In this document: positions 7,133 to 12,661 of the stretch, one piece after another
Position numbering within the stretch: the first letter of the stretch is position 1
How the letters are laid out: every line of letters begins with the position of its first letter
From: Lachnospiraceae bacterium
GTDB taxonomy: Bacteria; Bacillota; Clostridia; Lachnospirales; Lachnospiraceae
DNA length: 14,564 nucleotides
Direction of reading: 5' to 3'
Assembly: GCA_017476305.1 (NCBI GenBank)
Contig: JAFVAA010000633.1
Coordinates: forward strand, 1 to 14,564
Position numbers and translations under genes: made by a program
The notes under the pieces: model-generated
What the model was told of the DNA's origin: nothing
Databases searched by the model: none
Seen by the model: the letters and a program-made list of their open reading frames with translations, nothing else

Positions 7133-7581
7133 ATGTTTATCACATCATATAAGTAAAGACCATGATCCGAACTGCGTACTACAAGCGTGGCTCTGAAAAC
7201 ATTCTGTCTTTTTCCTTTTTCCTCACTTCCCTGGACTGGAACAGAAAATCTTGTATCATAACGGTACCAGCCCCTTGATGCCTCTTTCCTGTGCTTGGGA
7301 TCTTTATTCTCCACCCATCTCTTATTATCTGCGATCTCGATCATCTTACCGATGACCTGTGCAGCATTGGCCTTTGCTTTTGCCAGACCGCCCCGGAGCT
7401 TTTTCGTATATGCCGATTCTGAATATTCATCCGGGAAGCCCCCGCCTATATGAATCCTGTCCCGGCTTTTCGATACAATATAGACCTGACCGACATATTT
7501 CTTTAAATACTGTTCCACATCCTTCCATGGGATTTTCTGCTTTCCCATGAAAATGATTTCTTCTACTACCGCAATCTCCAA
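7105..7581 (-). CDS. Small PBECR-like (phage-type RNase-like) protein, putative toxin
   Basis: A basic 158-residue protein. The C-terminal half resembles, from memory, the barnase/EndoU/colicin/RelE-like domains (PBECR type) found at the ends of phage MuF and polyvalent proteins. Visible blocks are AKANAAQVIGKMIEIADN (69-86), KHRKEASRGWYRYDTRFSV (96-114) with a candidate His97 and aromatic cluster, and LYLYDVINIKKEASTPL near the end. Here the domain is free-standing. The TTG start at 7581 is chosen because GGAAGGAGG lies 9 nt upstream; an ATG at 7548 has no good site. A plausible promoter lies at 7620-7648 and a terminator at 6992-6953. No protein antitoxin or immunity gene lies next to it, while a predicted antisense RNA covers its 3' end. 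Family assignment is moderate; toxicity is inference. The in-frame codons after the stop remain open for about 35 codons, so a shortened form of a longer protein is possible. Confidence 0.5.
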   Translation of the reverse strand: MEIAVVEEIIFMGKQKIPWKDVEQYLKKYVGQVYIVSKSRDRIHIGGGFPDEYSESAYTKKLRGGLAKAKANAAQVIGKMIEIADNKRWVENKDPKHRKEASRGWYRYDTRFSVPVQGSEEKGKRQNVFRATLVVRSSDHGLYLYDVINIKKEASTPL

Positions 7582-7619
7582 TCCTTTCTGCCTCCTTCCA
7601 AGCTGTCACTCTTAGAAGA

Positions 7620-7648
7620 AGTATAGCATATCCAGTGGCAAATTTCAG
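7620..7648 (-). promoter_or_regulatory. Possible promoter of the PBECR-like gene
   Basis: On the minus strand an extended -10 TGCTATACT (TATACT at 7625-7620) follows a weak -35 CTGAAA (7648-7643) with a 17-nt spacer. The predicted leader of about 30 nt includes the GGAAGGAGG ribosome site of the TTG start. Confidence 0.45.
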
Positions 7649-7713
7649 CAGTAATGTGACATTTTTCTGCCGATATATTCCCGTCAGCATCCATATTTTC
7701 TTCGGAAGATAAC

Positions 7714-8319
7714 CTAAGCTGTCACAATTCCTCTGTATGGTTTCCCAGGTATTCTTAAATAGTGCCTTGAATCATTTTTGTCTTCACAAGTATCTAAGAA
7801 TGACATCACCTTCTCATACTGACTGCTATCTTTTAGCGGTATCTCGGATTCTCCTGATTTCTTACAGCAAATTCCATCCGTATCATAAAATGTAAAATAG
7901 ACCGTATCCTCCTTACTCTTGTCATTCGATGGATAAATCGCCTGTGTGTAAGTAAGAAGAAGCATATCCGGCTCCTGTTCAAAAATTTCTACAGAATCCC
8001 CTTTTTCTTCCTTTAGTACTTCTTCAAGCATTTCCTCTAAAAGACTGCTTTTCTCTTTTTCCCCGTTTTCTTCCATACTCTTTACTATGGAATTCGTTCT
8101 TTTTTCCGAAACTCTTCCTGTATTTCCCTCATTTTCCTCTAATTTCTTCTGTGCGGCATCCACTCTCCGAAGCAGCCGGTTCTACTCTTTCTGTGTATAG
8201 GAAGATGCTCCCGTCTGTATACTCGGTCTATCATTTCCACTTTTTATCTTTTCCTCTGCATCTTCTGCAAATCTGCGAACGAACTGTGAAAAAGTTTCTC
8301 TTAGACTATTATATCGGCT
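7714..8319 (-). pseudogene. Broken paralogue of the unnamed protein encoded at 13450-12662
   Basis: The open part (8163-7714) matches the C-terminal half of the protein at 13450-12662: LLEEMLEEVLKEE against ILEEMLAEVAEEE, then PDMLLLTYTQAIYPS against PDMLLLTYTKAVYPS, DTVYFTFYDTDGICCKK against DTVYYTFYDKDGIYCKK, and a shared IP..D..QY.K.M. Homology continues upstream of the only usable start: LRETFSQFVRRFAED against LRDTFSRLVAEFAVE and IQTGASSYTQKE against IQTGAGSYTENE. At 8184-8182 the conserved Trp codon TGG is TAG, an in-frame stop. Another stop (8322-8320) and loss of all similarity upstream show that the 5' half is gone; the IS66 end begins about 100 nt further on. The C-terminal tail also differs from the paralogue. 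Function of the family is unknown to me. Confidence 0.8.
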
Positions 8320-8491
8320 TCACATATTTTTTTCTGACTTCTTTGGCAAGAATGACAACTTTCTGGCAGAAATAACAATATCTGTTTTCTATTGACGAAT
8401 CACCTGAATCTTCTTACTGCGTAAGCGCATAATAATTCGGTGGGCTGACTTTTCCTTTTGATCCGTTTATAATGGAGATGACATAAGACAA

Positions 8492-8550
8492 CATTTTAAT
8501 GTCATCAGAATGGAGAAAAGCATGGCACAAGGCATCATTTTGATGTCATG
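8492..8550 (+). repeat. Direct repeat in the IS66 leader
   Basis: CATTTTAATGTCATC (8492-8506) and CATTTTGATGTCATG (8536-8550) are near-identical copies 44 nt apart, just upstream of tnpA. A further ATGACAT at 8478-8484 makes an inverted pair with the first. They may bind an IS protein or shape the leader RNA; this is inference. Confidence 0.5.
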
Positions 8551-8564
8551 GACAGGAGGTGTTT

Positions 8565-8789
8565 ATGCCTATAGAAAGAAACCGGACACATTCTCAGGAA
8601 GAATGGTTCGAACTGATCACAGTCGCCCGAAAGAGCGGGCTGACAGATTCTGAATATTGCCGCCGTAACCAGATCAGCCTGAATACGTTCCATAATGCCA
8701 TCCGCAGGCTGAAAAATAATTCCTATGAGATTCCGGAACAGAAGAAAGGGAATATTGAACTCATATATATTATAATTGTATCAGAATAG
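8565..8789 (+). pseudogene. tnpA: IS66-type TnpA accessory protein, 3' truncated
   Basis: A 74-codon frame starting at the ATG at 8565, which has AGGAGG 5 nt upstream. SQEEWFELITVARKSGLTDSEYCRRNQISLNTFHNAIRRLK is the helix-turn-helix-like signature of the IS66 accessory protein TnpA found widely in Clostridia (EWF.LI..CR.SG..D..WC....I...TFYNA..RLR). After the usual IPEQ..GNI the sequence turns into low-complexity ELIYIIIVSE and stops, where intact relatives run on for another 30 or so residues. The rest of the IS (tnpB, tnpC) is missing. The start and ribosome site remain intact, so a short protein could still be made, but a function is unlikely. Confidence 0.75.
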
Positions 8790-8807
8790 ATTCTAAAACC
8801 AAGAGAC

Positions 8808-8851
8808 CATACACGACATATATCAAAATAACTTTTTACATGCCGTGTATG
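8808..8851. repeat. Imperfect 12-bp inverted repeat
   Basis: CATACACGACAT (8808-8819) and ATGCCGTGTATG (8840-8851) pair with one G-T wobble around a 20-nt loop. It lies between the IS66 remnant and the small gene at 9021-8896, 45 nt past that gene's stop. No T tract follows on either strand, so a terminator role is doubtful. Confidence 0.4.
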
Positions 8852-8895
8852 AATAGTAATTATTTTCGTCAATATCAAATGTCTTCGAATGGTAT

Positions 8896-9021
8896 TTAAA
8901 TCATGAACATATCTTTAACAAATGCAAAAATAAAACCACATATACAAGTTGCAATAAAAACTTTAAAATATCCTTCAGGTTTGTCCAAGTTTATGTTTAG
9001 CAAATCCAAAAACTTATCCAT
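8896..9021 (-). CDS. 41-residue small hydrophobic protein
   Basis: Start ATG at 9021 with AGAGGTG 8 nt upstream and stop TAA at 8898-8896. The protein has an amphipathic N-terminus (MDKFLDLLNINLDKPEGY) followed by one membrane-spanning segment, VFIATCICGFIFAFV, and a short tail KDMFMI. I do not recognise it. It lies 26 nt after the stop of a coding-like frame on the same strand (9251-9048), suggesting a two-gene unit that has decayed upstream. Size and one transmembrane helix resemble small phage or toxin peptides, but nothing in the sequence proves that. It is flanked by fragments of mobile and defence genes. Confidence 0.45.
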   Translation of the reverse strand: MDKFLDLLNINLDKPEGYFKVFIATCICGFIFAFVKDMFMI

Positions 9022-9047
9022 ACTCTTTCACCTCTTGCTTAATTATA

Positions 9048-9251
9048 CTAATTACACAAATCGCTAATGGCTTTAACCGCAAATCCCATAACAACAGCCT
9101 CCTCAAACACCTTTGCTGCTGGTAAAACAACATACTTTCCAGAAATACAACAAATAAAATCATTTGTAAATCCCTTTGGCACAATTGACGGTATTTTTGG
9201 CACAATTAACGGTGTTATCGTTTGCGAGCATAAAAAATATCCGTGGCAACT
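9048..9251 (-). pseudogene. Coding-like fragment without a usable start
   Basis: A 67-codon open frame ending in TAG at 9050-9048. Its translation looks like real protein: SGKYVVLPAAKVFEEAVVM then GFAVKAISDLCN, preceded by two copies of IVPK from a 21-bp tandem repeat. No start codon with a ribosome site exists in the frame, and the only candidates are two GTG codons inside the repeat. It overlaps the end of the endonuclease fragment in another frame, so it is probably the 3' end of a gene joined here by deletion or frameshift. Product not recognised. Confidence 0.35.
9171..9212. repeat. Two 21-bp tandem repeats
   Basis: Units 9171-9191 and 9192-9212 share the core TTGGCACAATT(G/A)ACGG with a few differences at their left ends. 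On the minus strand they encode the doubled IVPK segment of the fragment at 9251-9048. This may mark the rearrangement point between the endonuclease piece and that fragment. Confidence 0.5.
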
Positions 9252-9606
9252 TCACTATATGATAATGTAGAATCATCATCATAACACTTACACTGAATCG
9301 CCCAGAAAGAATCATCCTCCGTATCCTTTGCAACTAAATCAATTCCGATATCTAAACCATCATTTGTCGGTGCATTCGTCCACAACCATACATCTGAAAA
9401 AATAATTTCTGCATCTTTTGTTGGCGACCACGATGCTAAAGCACCAATTTCCAAACGAATCACTTGTAAAATGGAATGGTCTGAAAAACTTTGAGGATAT
9501 GCAAAACTAACCGTAGGCTCATCTGCTGATTCCAAATATATATCAGTCTCATATCCTATTTCTCTTGAAACATCTCACTTTTATTTAATGCTGCAATCTT
9601 TATCAT
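9215..9606 (-). pseudogene. Chimeric remnant: AbiEii toxin pieces joined to an ISP/Mrr-type restriction endonuclease piece
   Basis: Three fragments are fused. (1) From ATG 9606, which overlaps the AbiEi stop as ATGA, MIKIAALNKSEMF is the start of an AbiEii nucleotidyltransferase and meets a stop within four codons. (2) In another frame, SREIGYETDIYL..., PTVSFAYP and VIRLEIGALASWSPTKD (about 9566-9415) match the middle of AbiEii; the catalytic nucleotidyltransferase segment between them is missing. (3) From about 9414, VWLWTNAP..GLDIGIDLVAK, then FWAIQCKCYDDD match the PD-(D/E)XK endonuclease region at the N-terminus of ISP-type restriction enzymes/helicases; it ends at TAA 9217-9215 with no methylase or helicase part. 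Pieces 2 and 3 form one open frame that could start at TTG 9535, but it lacks a ribosome site. Family matches are from memory. Confidence 0.7.
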
Positions 9607-10219
9607 TCAAGCTCCTCCCGGCAGATTTTCATAATATATTCGTAAATCCATGCTGTTGTCCCTTTTGCTTCGACAAATATCTTTTTTCTTTCCTCTTCTG
9701 ACAACTCGTTCCTCAATTTTTCTATCACCTTGTCATCAATTTTTTCTTTTCCCAATGCTTTTAACCCCTGTATCAAAAGTCCGGTATGATAGGAATATCC
9801 GGTTGCCTCTTTATTAGAAGTATGTCGAAAAGAGATTTTAAAATGGTTGTATTCATACTCCTTATATGGACCATCACTAACGTAAAGCCACGCAACAGAC
9901 ATTTGTGTCGATAAATGAAGTAGATTCAGTGCGGTATCCCCCGTAGGAAGAATCGACCACCTGTTTTTTCTTGCAATCGCATCTGCTACCTTTGACGGAT
10001 CCGCTGCCACTGGCTCCCCCAATAATTTACTATATCTTGGTTTGTCGTAAATCCCACGCAAAATACGTCTAATCCTGTTTTCTTCTGTTAATCTCGATAA
10101 TGACATATTGATTGCAGTAACAGGAGCTATGTCCGAAAAATCAGAAACGATAAAAATAGTCCCATCCTCCATATTATCTATTTTATATTCTATCATCTGT
10201 TGAAATTTTCACGTGCCAT
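9603..10219 (-). pseudogene. AbiEi-type antitoxin (DUF6088) with an N-terminal frameshift
   Basis: The 197-residue frame from 10196 is a DUF6088/AbiEi-family protein, the antitoxin and repressor of type IV AbiE toxin-antitoxin systems. Visible are a winged-helix region (SLSRLTEENRIRRILRGIYDKP), PVAADPSKVADAIARKN, TGDTALNLL and YVSDGPYKEY. The ATG at 10196 has no ribosome site. An upstream ATG at 10219 has GAGGTGATT before it and encodes MARENFNR, then TGA; adding one base near 10200 would read MARENFNQMIEYK, the expected family N-terminus. So a 1-nt deletion seems to have split the gene. Because the TGA overlaps ATG 10196 (ATGA), translational re-initiation could still yield nearly full-length protein. 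The promoter is intact. The partner toxin gene downstream is destroyed. Confidence 0.75.
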
Positions 10220-10247
10220 ATAATCACCTCACTTGCTCGTTGTAAAT

Positions 10248-10276
10248 ACTATACATATTTTCTAACGAAAAATCAA
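10248..10276 (-). promoter_or_regulatory. Promoter of the AbiEi gene
   Basis: On the minus strand TTGATT (10276-10271), a 17-nt spacer ending in ATG, and TATAGT (10253-10248) form a good sigma-A promoter. The start would be about 22 nt before the ATG at 10219. AbiEi proteins usually repress their own promoter; no clear operator repeat was seen here. Confidence 0.65.
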
Positions 10277-10315
10277 GTGCCTATTTTCTATTTTTGAAAG
10301 AATCGTTACACTTCA

Positions 10316-10349
10316 CACATCAGTGAACACTCCGCTGTTCACTGATGTG
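10316..10349 (-). terminator. Perfect 14-bp hairpin downstream of the anti-sigma gene
   Basis: CACATCAGTGAACA (10316-10329) and TGTTCACTGATGTG (10336-10349) pair perfectly around a 6-nt loop, 28 nt past the anti-sigma stop. Position suggests the end of the sigma/anti-sigma transcript, but neither side has a real T tract (minus side TGAAGTGTAACG), so it may need another factor, act as an mRNA 3' stabiliser, or be a protein-binding palindrome. Confidence 0.45.
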
Positions 10350-10377
10350 CCAAAGAGTAAATTCTACCGATAAAGCA

Positions 10378-11280
10378 CTAAGCACGGGGCTTCACTCTGA
10401 TATCCCTGACCACATCAGCCGGAATCACAAACTCTACAGCCCCCATATACATCGGCGCAACCTCCCCCTCATCAAAGCAGATTACGACCTCATCTTTTGC
10501 ATTTACATAAAATTTCGTTTCCTCGGTAATGGACTGAAAATCATCCTCCGTAAATTCCTCACTGTCAAGCCAGTAATCCACATTTTCATCCGACTTCATC
10601 TGTTCACGCATCTGAGTTTTAATATTCTCACTGATTACTCCGATATAGTCACTATCCTTTTCAAAAAGATCTGCCAGACCAATTCTTTTTCCCGTATTCA
10701 GGTCAATTGTATAGAACCGGGACACCTCATAGCTGTCCGCTTCCGTTTGTACGACAGTTAATTTAAATACAAAATACCTTTCCGACTCCAAAATTTTCTC
10801 CGAAGATATCTGTAGTGCCTGATATCCGTCCTTTTTCATATCAGCCTTAAACTGCCTGATATACTTTTCCGTGTATTTTTCCAGGTCTGCGTTGACCTCA
10901 TCCACAGTATTTTTCGCTCCTTCAACCTCCTTACCTTCCGGATTGGTCTCTAATTTAGAAACCTTGACATCAGCGACATGCTTTTCGTCTTCATAATGAT
11001 ATTCTCTAAATGTCACAGCCCGGAAAACTCCGCCGAACACCGGCACATTTCCCATAGCATAAGCTGCCTTTTCCGAAGAATTTGGCAAAGCAAAAATCAC
11101 AAGGGCCGCTGCAGCCACAGCTCCTGCAGCTCTTAAATATTTATCCCATTTTAGATTCATTTTTTCTTTTTTCCCCCTTTCCACCGCTTCATGAATGCGA
11201 TGAATTTGTTCCTCATTCATACGAACACTTTCGTAATCTTTTTTTAAAAAATCCAGTTTTTCTTTATCCTTTTTTTCCAT
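10378..11280 (-). CDS. RsiV-type anti-sigma factor (DUF3298 domain)
   Basis: A 300-residue single-pass membrane protein. The cytoplasmic N-terminus (about 1-45, charged, helical) would hold the sigma factor. A transmembrane helix follows (about 49-65, AAGAVAAAALVIFALP) and then an extracellular part: VPVFGGVFRAVTFREY, the region SRFYTIDLNTGKRIGLADLF and a C-terminal DUF3298-like segment ending MGAVEFVIPADVV. This layout matches RsiV, which in Bacillus subtilis binds lysozyme outside the cell and is then cleaved to free SigV. ATG 11280 is chosen since AAGGCGG lies 8 nt upstream; the in-frame GTG at 11289 overlaps that site. It follows the sigma gene by 16 nt, a clear operon. Whether lysozyme is the signal here is inference. 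Confidence 0.85.
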   Translation of the reverse strand: MEKKDKEKLDFLKKDYESVRMNEEQIHRIHEAVERGKKEKMNLKWDKYLRAAGAVAAAALVIFALPNSSEKAAYAMGNVPVFGGVFRAVTFREYHYEDEKHVADVKVSKLETNPEGKEVEGAKNTVDEVNADLEKYTEKYIRQFKADMKKDGYQALQISSEKILESERYFVFKLTVVQTEADSYEVSRFYTIDLNTGKRIGLADLFEKDSDYIGVISENIKTQMREQMKSDENVDYWLDSEEFTEDDFQSITEETKFYVNAKDEVVICFDEGEVAPMYMGAVEFVIPADVVRDIRVKPRA

Positions 11281-11296
11281 AAAAGCCACCGCCTTT

Positions 11297-11800
11297 CTAC
11301 TGATTTTCTTCCTGCATCTGGATACGAAGCTTTTTAAGCCCCCTGTATAATCTGCTTTTTACCGTACTTACATTTTCTTCTAAAACAGAAGCAATCTCAT
11401 CCAGCTTTAACTCCTCAAAATATTTTAACTCAATAACTGCCTTATCCTTTACCGGCATGTTTTCTAAAGCCCGTTTCAGATCCACGTTTTCGTATCTGTC
11501 TTCATAACTGATTTTTTCTGACACTTCTCCCTCAAAAGAAATCACTTTTCTATCATTCAGAAAACGATACACCTCATTTAACATAATCCGGTAAATCCAT
11601 GTTCCCGCAAAGGCAGGCTCCTTCAAAGAGCCGCTGTTTTTGATTGCCTTATATGCCCCCTCCTGCACAATATCCATTGCATCGGCTTCGTTATGCACAT
11701 AGCTCATCGCCATACGATAATAGCTGTTATACTTTTCACATAAAAGCTTTTCCACTGCTTCTTCTTTTGCATCCTGTTTTTTGATTCGGGAAAATGCCAA
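11297..11800 (-). CDS. ECF RNA polymerase sigma factor (SigV-like)
   Basis: A 167-residue sigma factor with only regions 2 and 4. Region 2 runs from about 15 to 82, with the core-binding segment DAMDIVQEGAYKA (40-52) and the -10 reading helix near AFAGTWIYRIMLNEVYRFL. Region 4 (about 105-160) has the helix-turn-helix LKLDEIASVLEENVSTVKSRLYRGLKKLR. The start is TTG 11800, with GGGAGG about 8 nt upstream; an ATG nearby is out of frame. It is followed by an RsiV-type anti-sigma gene and preceded by an ECF-type promoter, so it probably activates its own operon when the anti-sigma factor is removed. The exact ECF group (SigV/ECF30) is inferred from the partner. Confidence 0.9.
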   Translation of the reverse strand: MAFSRIKKQDAKEEAVEKLLCEKYNSYYRMAMSYVHNEADAMDIVQEGAYKAIKNSGSLKEPAFAGTWIYRIMLNEVYRFLNDRKVISFEGEVSEKISYEDRYENVDLKRALENMPVKDKAVIELKYFEELKLDEIASVLEENVSTVKSRLYRGLKKLRIQMQEENQ

Positions 11801-11855
11801 ACACCTCTCCTCCCTTCATTTTGGTTCGAACCTCCATTTTAAAAGCTTTCATTTA

Positions 11856-11885
11856 TTAGACAAAAAAAACAGAGAAAAAGTTTCA
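11856..11885 (-). promoter_or_regulatory. Autoregulatory ECF promoter
   Basis: On the minus strand TGAAAC (11885-11880) is followed after 17 nt by TGTCTAA (11862-11856). Bacillus SigV and related promoters use TGAAAC-N16/17-CGTC (known), so this is a one-base variant with T for C. It lies about 55 nt before the sigma start, as expected for self-activation. Confidence 0.6.
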
Positions 11886-11985
11886 TCTGTTTTTAAAATT
11901 TCATACCAAATTTTGTATCCTAACTCCATCCTCTTTTCTTTCTGCCATCCCTCTAACCTCAAAAGAGGCATAGAAATAAGCTTCT

Positions 11986-12591
11986 TCATAAGACCTTATA
12001 AGTCCCGGATACTCCTTTAGATAACACCATCTGAAACATAAATATCCCTGATCCGTAATCATCAAACAGAAACTTCTGCCCACTCTCTTCATCCACCTGT
12101 ACCGTCATCCCTTTCGCACCTACGGAATGAAAGCGACATCGGAATTTACTATCTGCAAGCTTATCATGAATCCAGAGCGTCCCTTCCTTTTCAAAAATCC
12201 GGTACTTCCCGGTATCTAGTTCTTTCCCCTCAAAGGCAGCATAAGAAATAGCCTTTCCGGTATAAGTAACAGGATTTTCCATCTGATAAAAGGAATTTCC
12301 ACCTGTCTCCCGAAATCTCTGCTCCATACTCTTTTCATAGGTATCCTGTATAATTTTAGAAAACGCAGAGACTTCTTTTTCCGAATCCCTTGTATCCGAA
12401 ACCTTTAGGAAGGAAAAATCTGTTCCTCTGTTTCTATCCATAGCAAAATTCTTTTGCATAGCAAAATTCTTTTGCATAGCAAATTCTCTTTGCATAGCAA
12501 ATTCCCTTTGCATAGCAAAATCTCTTTGCATAGCAAATTCCCTTTGCATTTCTGTTTTCATCTGCCATTCCATACTCATACTCATATTCAT
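11986..12591 (-). CDS. Unnamed protein with a hexapeptide tandem repeat
   Basis: A 201-residue frame I do not recognise. Residues 1-14 are Met-rich (MNMSMSMEWQ). Residues 15-50 are six copies of a hexapeptide, MQ(R/K)(E/D/N)FA, with the last two copies MQKNFA. A folded-looking part follows: FSKIIQDTYEKSMEQRFRE, then GKAISYAAFEGKELDTGKYR and FLFDDYGSGIFMFQMVLSK. No signal peptide or membrane segment is clear. GGGAGG lies 7 nt before ATG 12591. The frame is open for 39 codons upstream of that ATG, with protein-like content, and another frame continues with protein-like content past the TGA at 11988-11986, so indels may lie at both ends. It follows the gene at 13450-12662 by 70 nt. Confidence 0.6.
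   Translation of the reverse strand: MNMSMSMEWQMKTEMQREFAMQRDFAMQREFAMQREFAMQKNFAMQKNFAMDRNRGTDFSFLKVSDTRDSEKEVSAFSKIIQDTYEKSMEQRFRETGGNSFYQMENPVTYTGKAISYAAFEGKELDTGKYRIFEKEGTLWIHDKLADSKFRCRFHSVGAKGMTVQVDEESGQKFLFDDYGSGIFMFQMVLSKGVSGTYKVL
12442..12549 (-). repeat. Six 18-bp tandem repeats coding for a hexapeptide
   Basis: Six in-frame 18-bp units, each reading on the minus strand approximately as ATGCAAAGGGAATTTGCT (variants MQREFA, MQRDFA, MQKNFA). Two adjacent units are almost identical at DNA level, which points to recent slippage or unequal exchange. The unit is a multiple of three, so copy changes alter length and not frame. Period six with spaced charged and hydrophobic residues could form a helix. 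Confidence 0.9.
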
Positions 12592-12661
12592 AGCAAAGCC
12601 TCCCTGTATTTCGTAATCATAAAGATTCAGGGATTTTAATTCCTCCTCTGTCGCCTCCCCA

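Larger units (their letters stand above)
8421..8789 (+). mobile_element. Truncated left end of an IS66-family element
   Basis: GTAAGCGCAT at 8421-8430 has the GTAAGCG start typical of IS66 ends. It is followed by a promoter (CTGACT 8445-8450, 17-nt spacer, TATAAT 8468-8473) and by tnpA. No TnpB or TnpC transposase frame and no matching right end (...GCGCTTAC) was seen downstream, so only the first 350-370 bp survive and the element cannot move by itself. The right boundary is approximate, somewhere inside the last codons of the tnpA frame. Confidence 0.6.

Noticed and set aside
7427..7690. 87-codon minus-strand ORF overlapping the PBECR-like gene
   Set aside because: Different frame from the gene with family features; content is not protein-like beyond the overlap and the strong ribosome site serves the TTG at 7581.
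9067..9270. 67-codon plus-strand ORF
   Set aside because: Antisense to the coding-like fragment and the endonuclease piece; no promoter or ribosome site seen.
10345..10761. 138-codon plus-strand ORF
   Set aside because: It is antisense to the anti-sigma gene, has no ribosome site, and the minus-strand protein has clear family features.
12454..12639. Plus-strand ORF rich in HSK repeats
   Set aside because: It is the antisense image of the hexapeptide repeat of the minus-strand gene and has no ribosome site.
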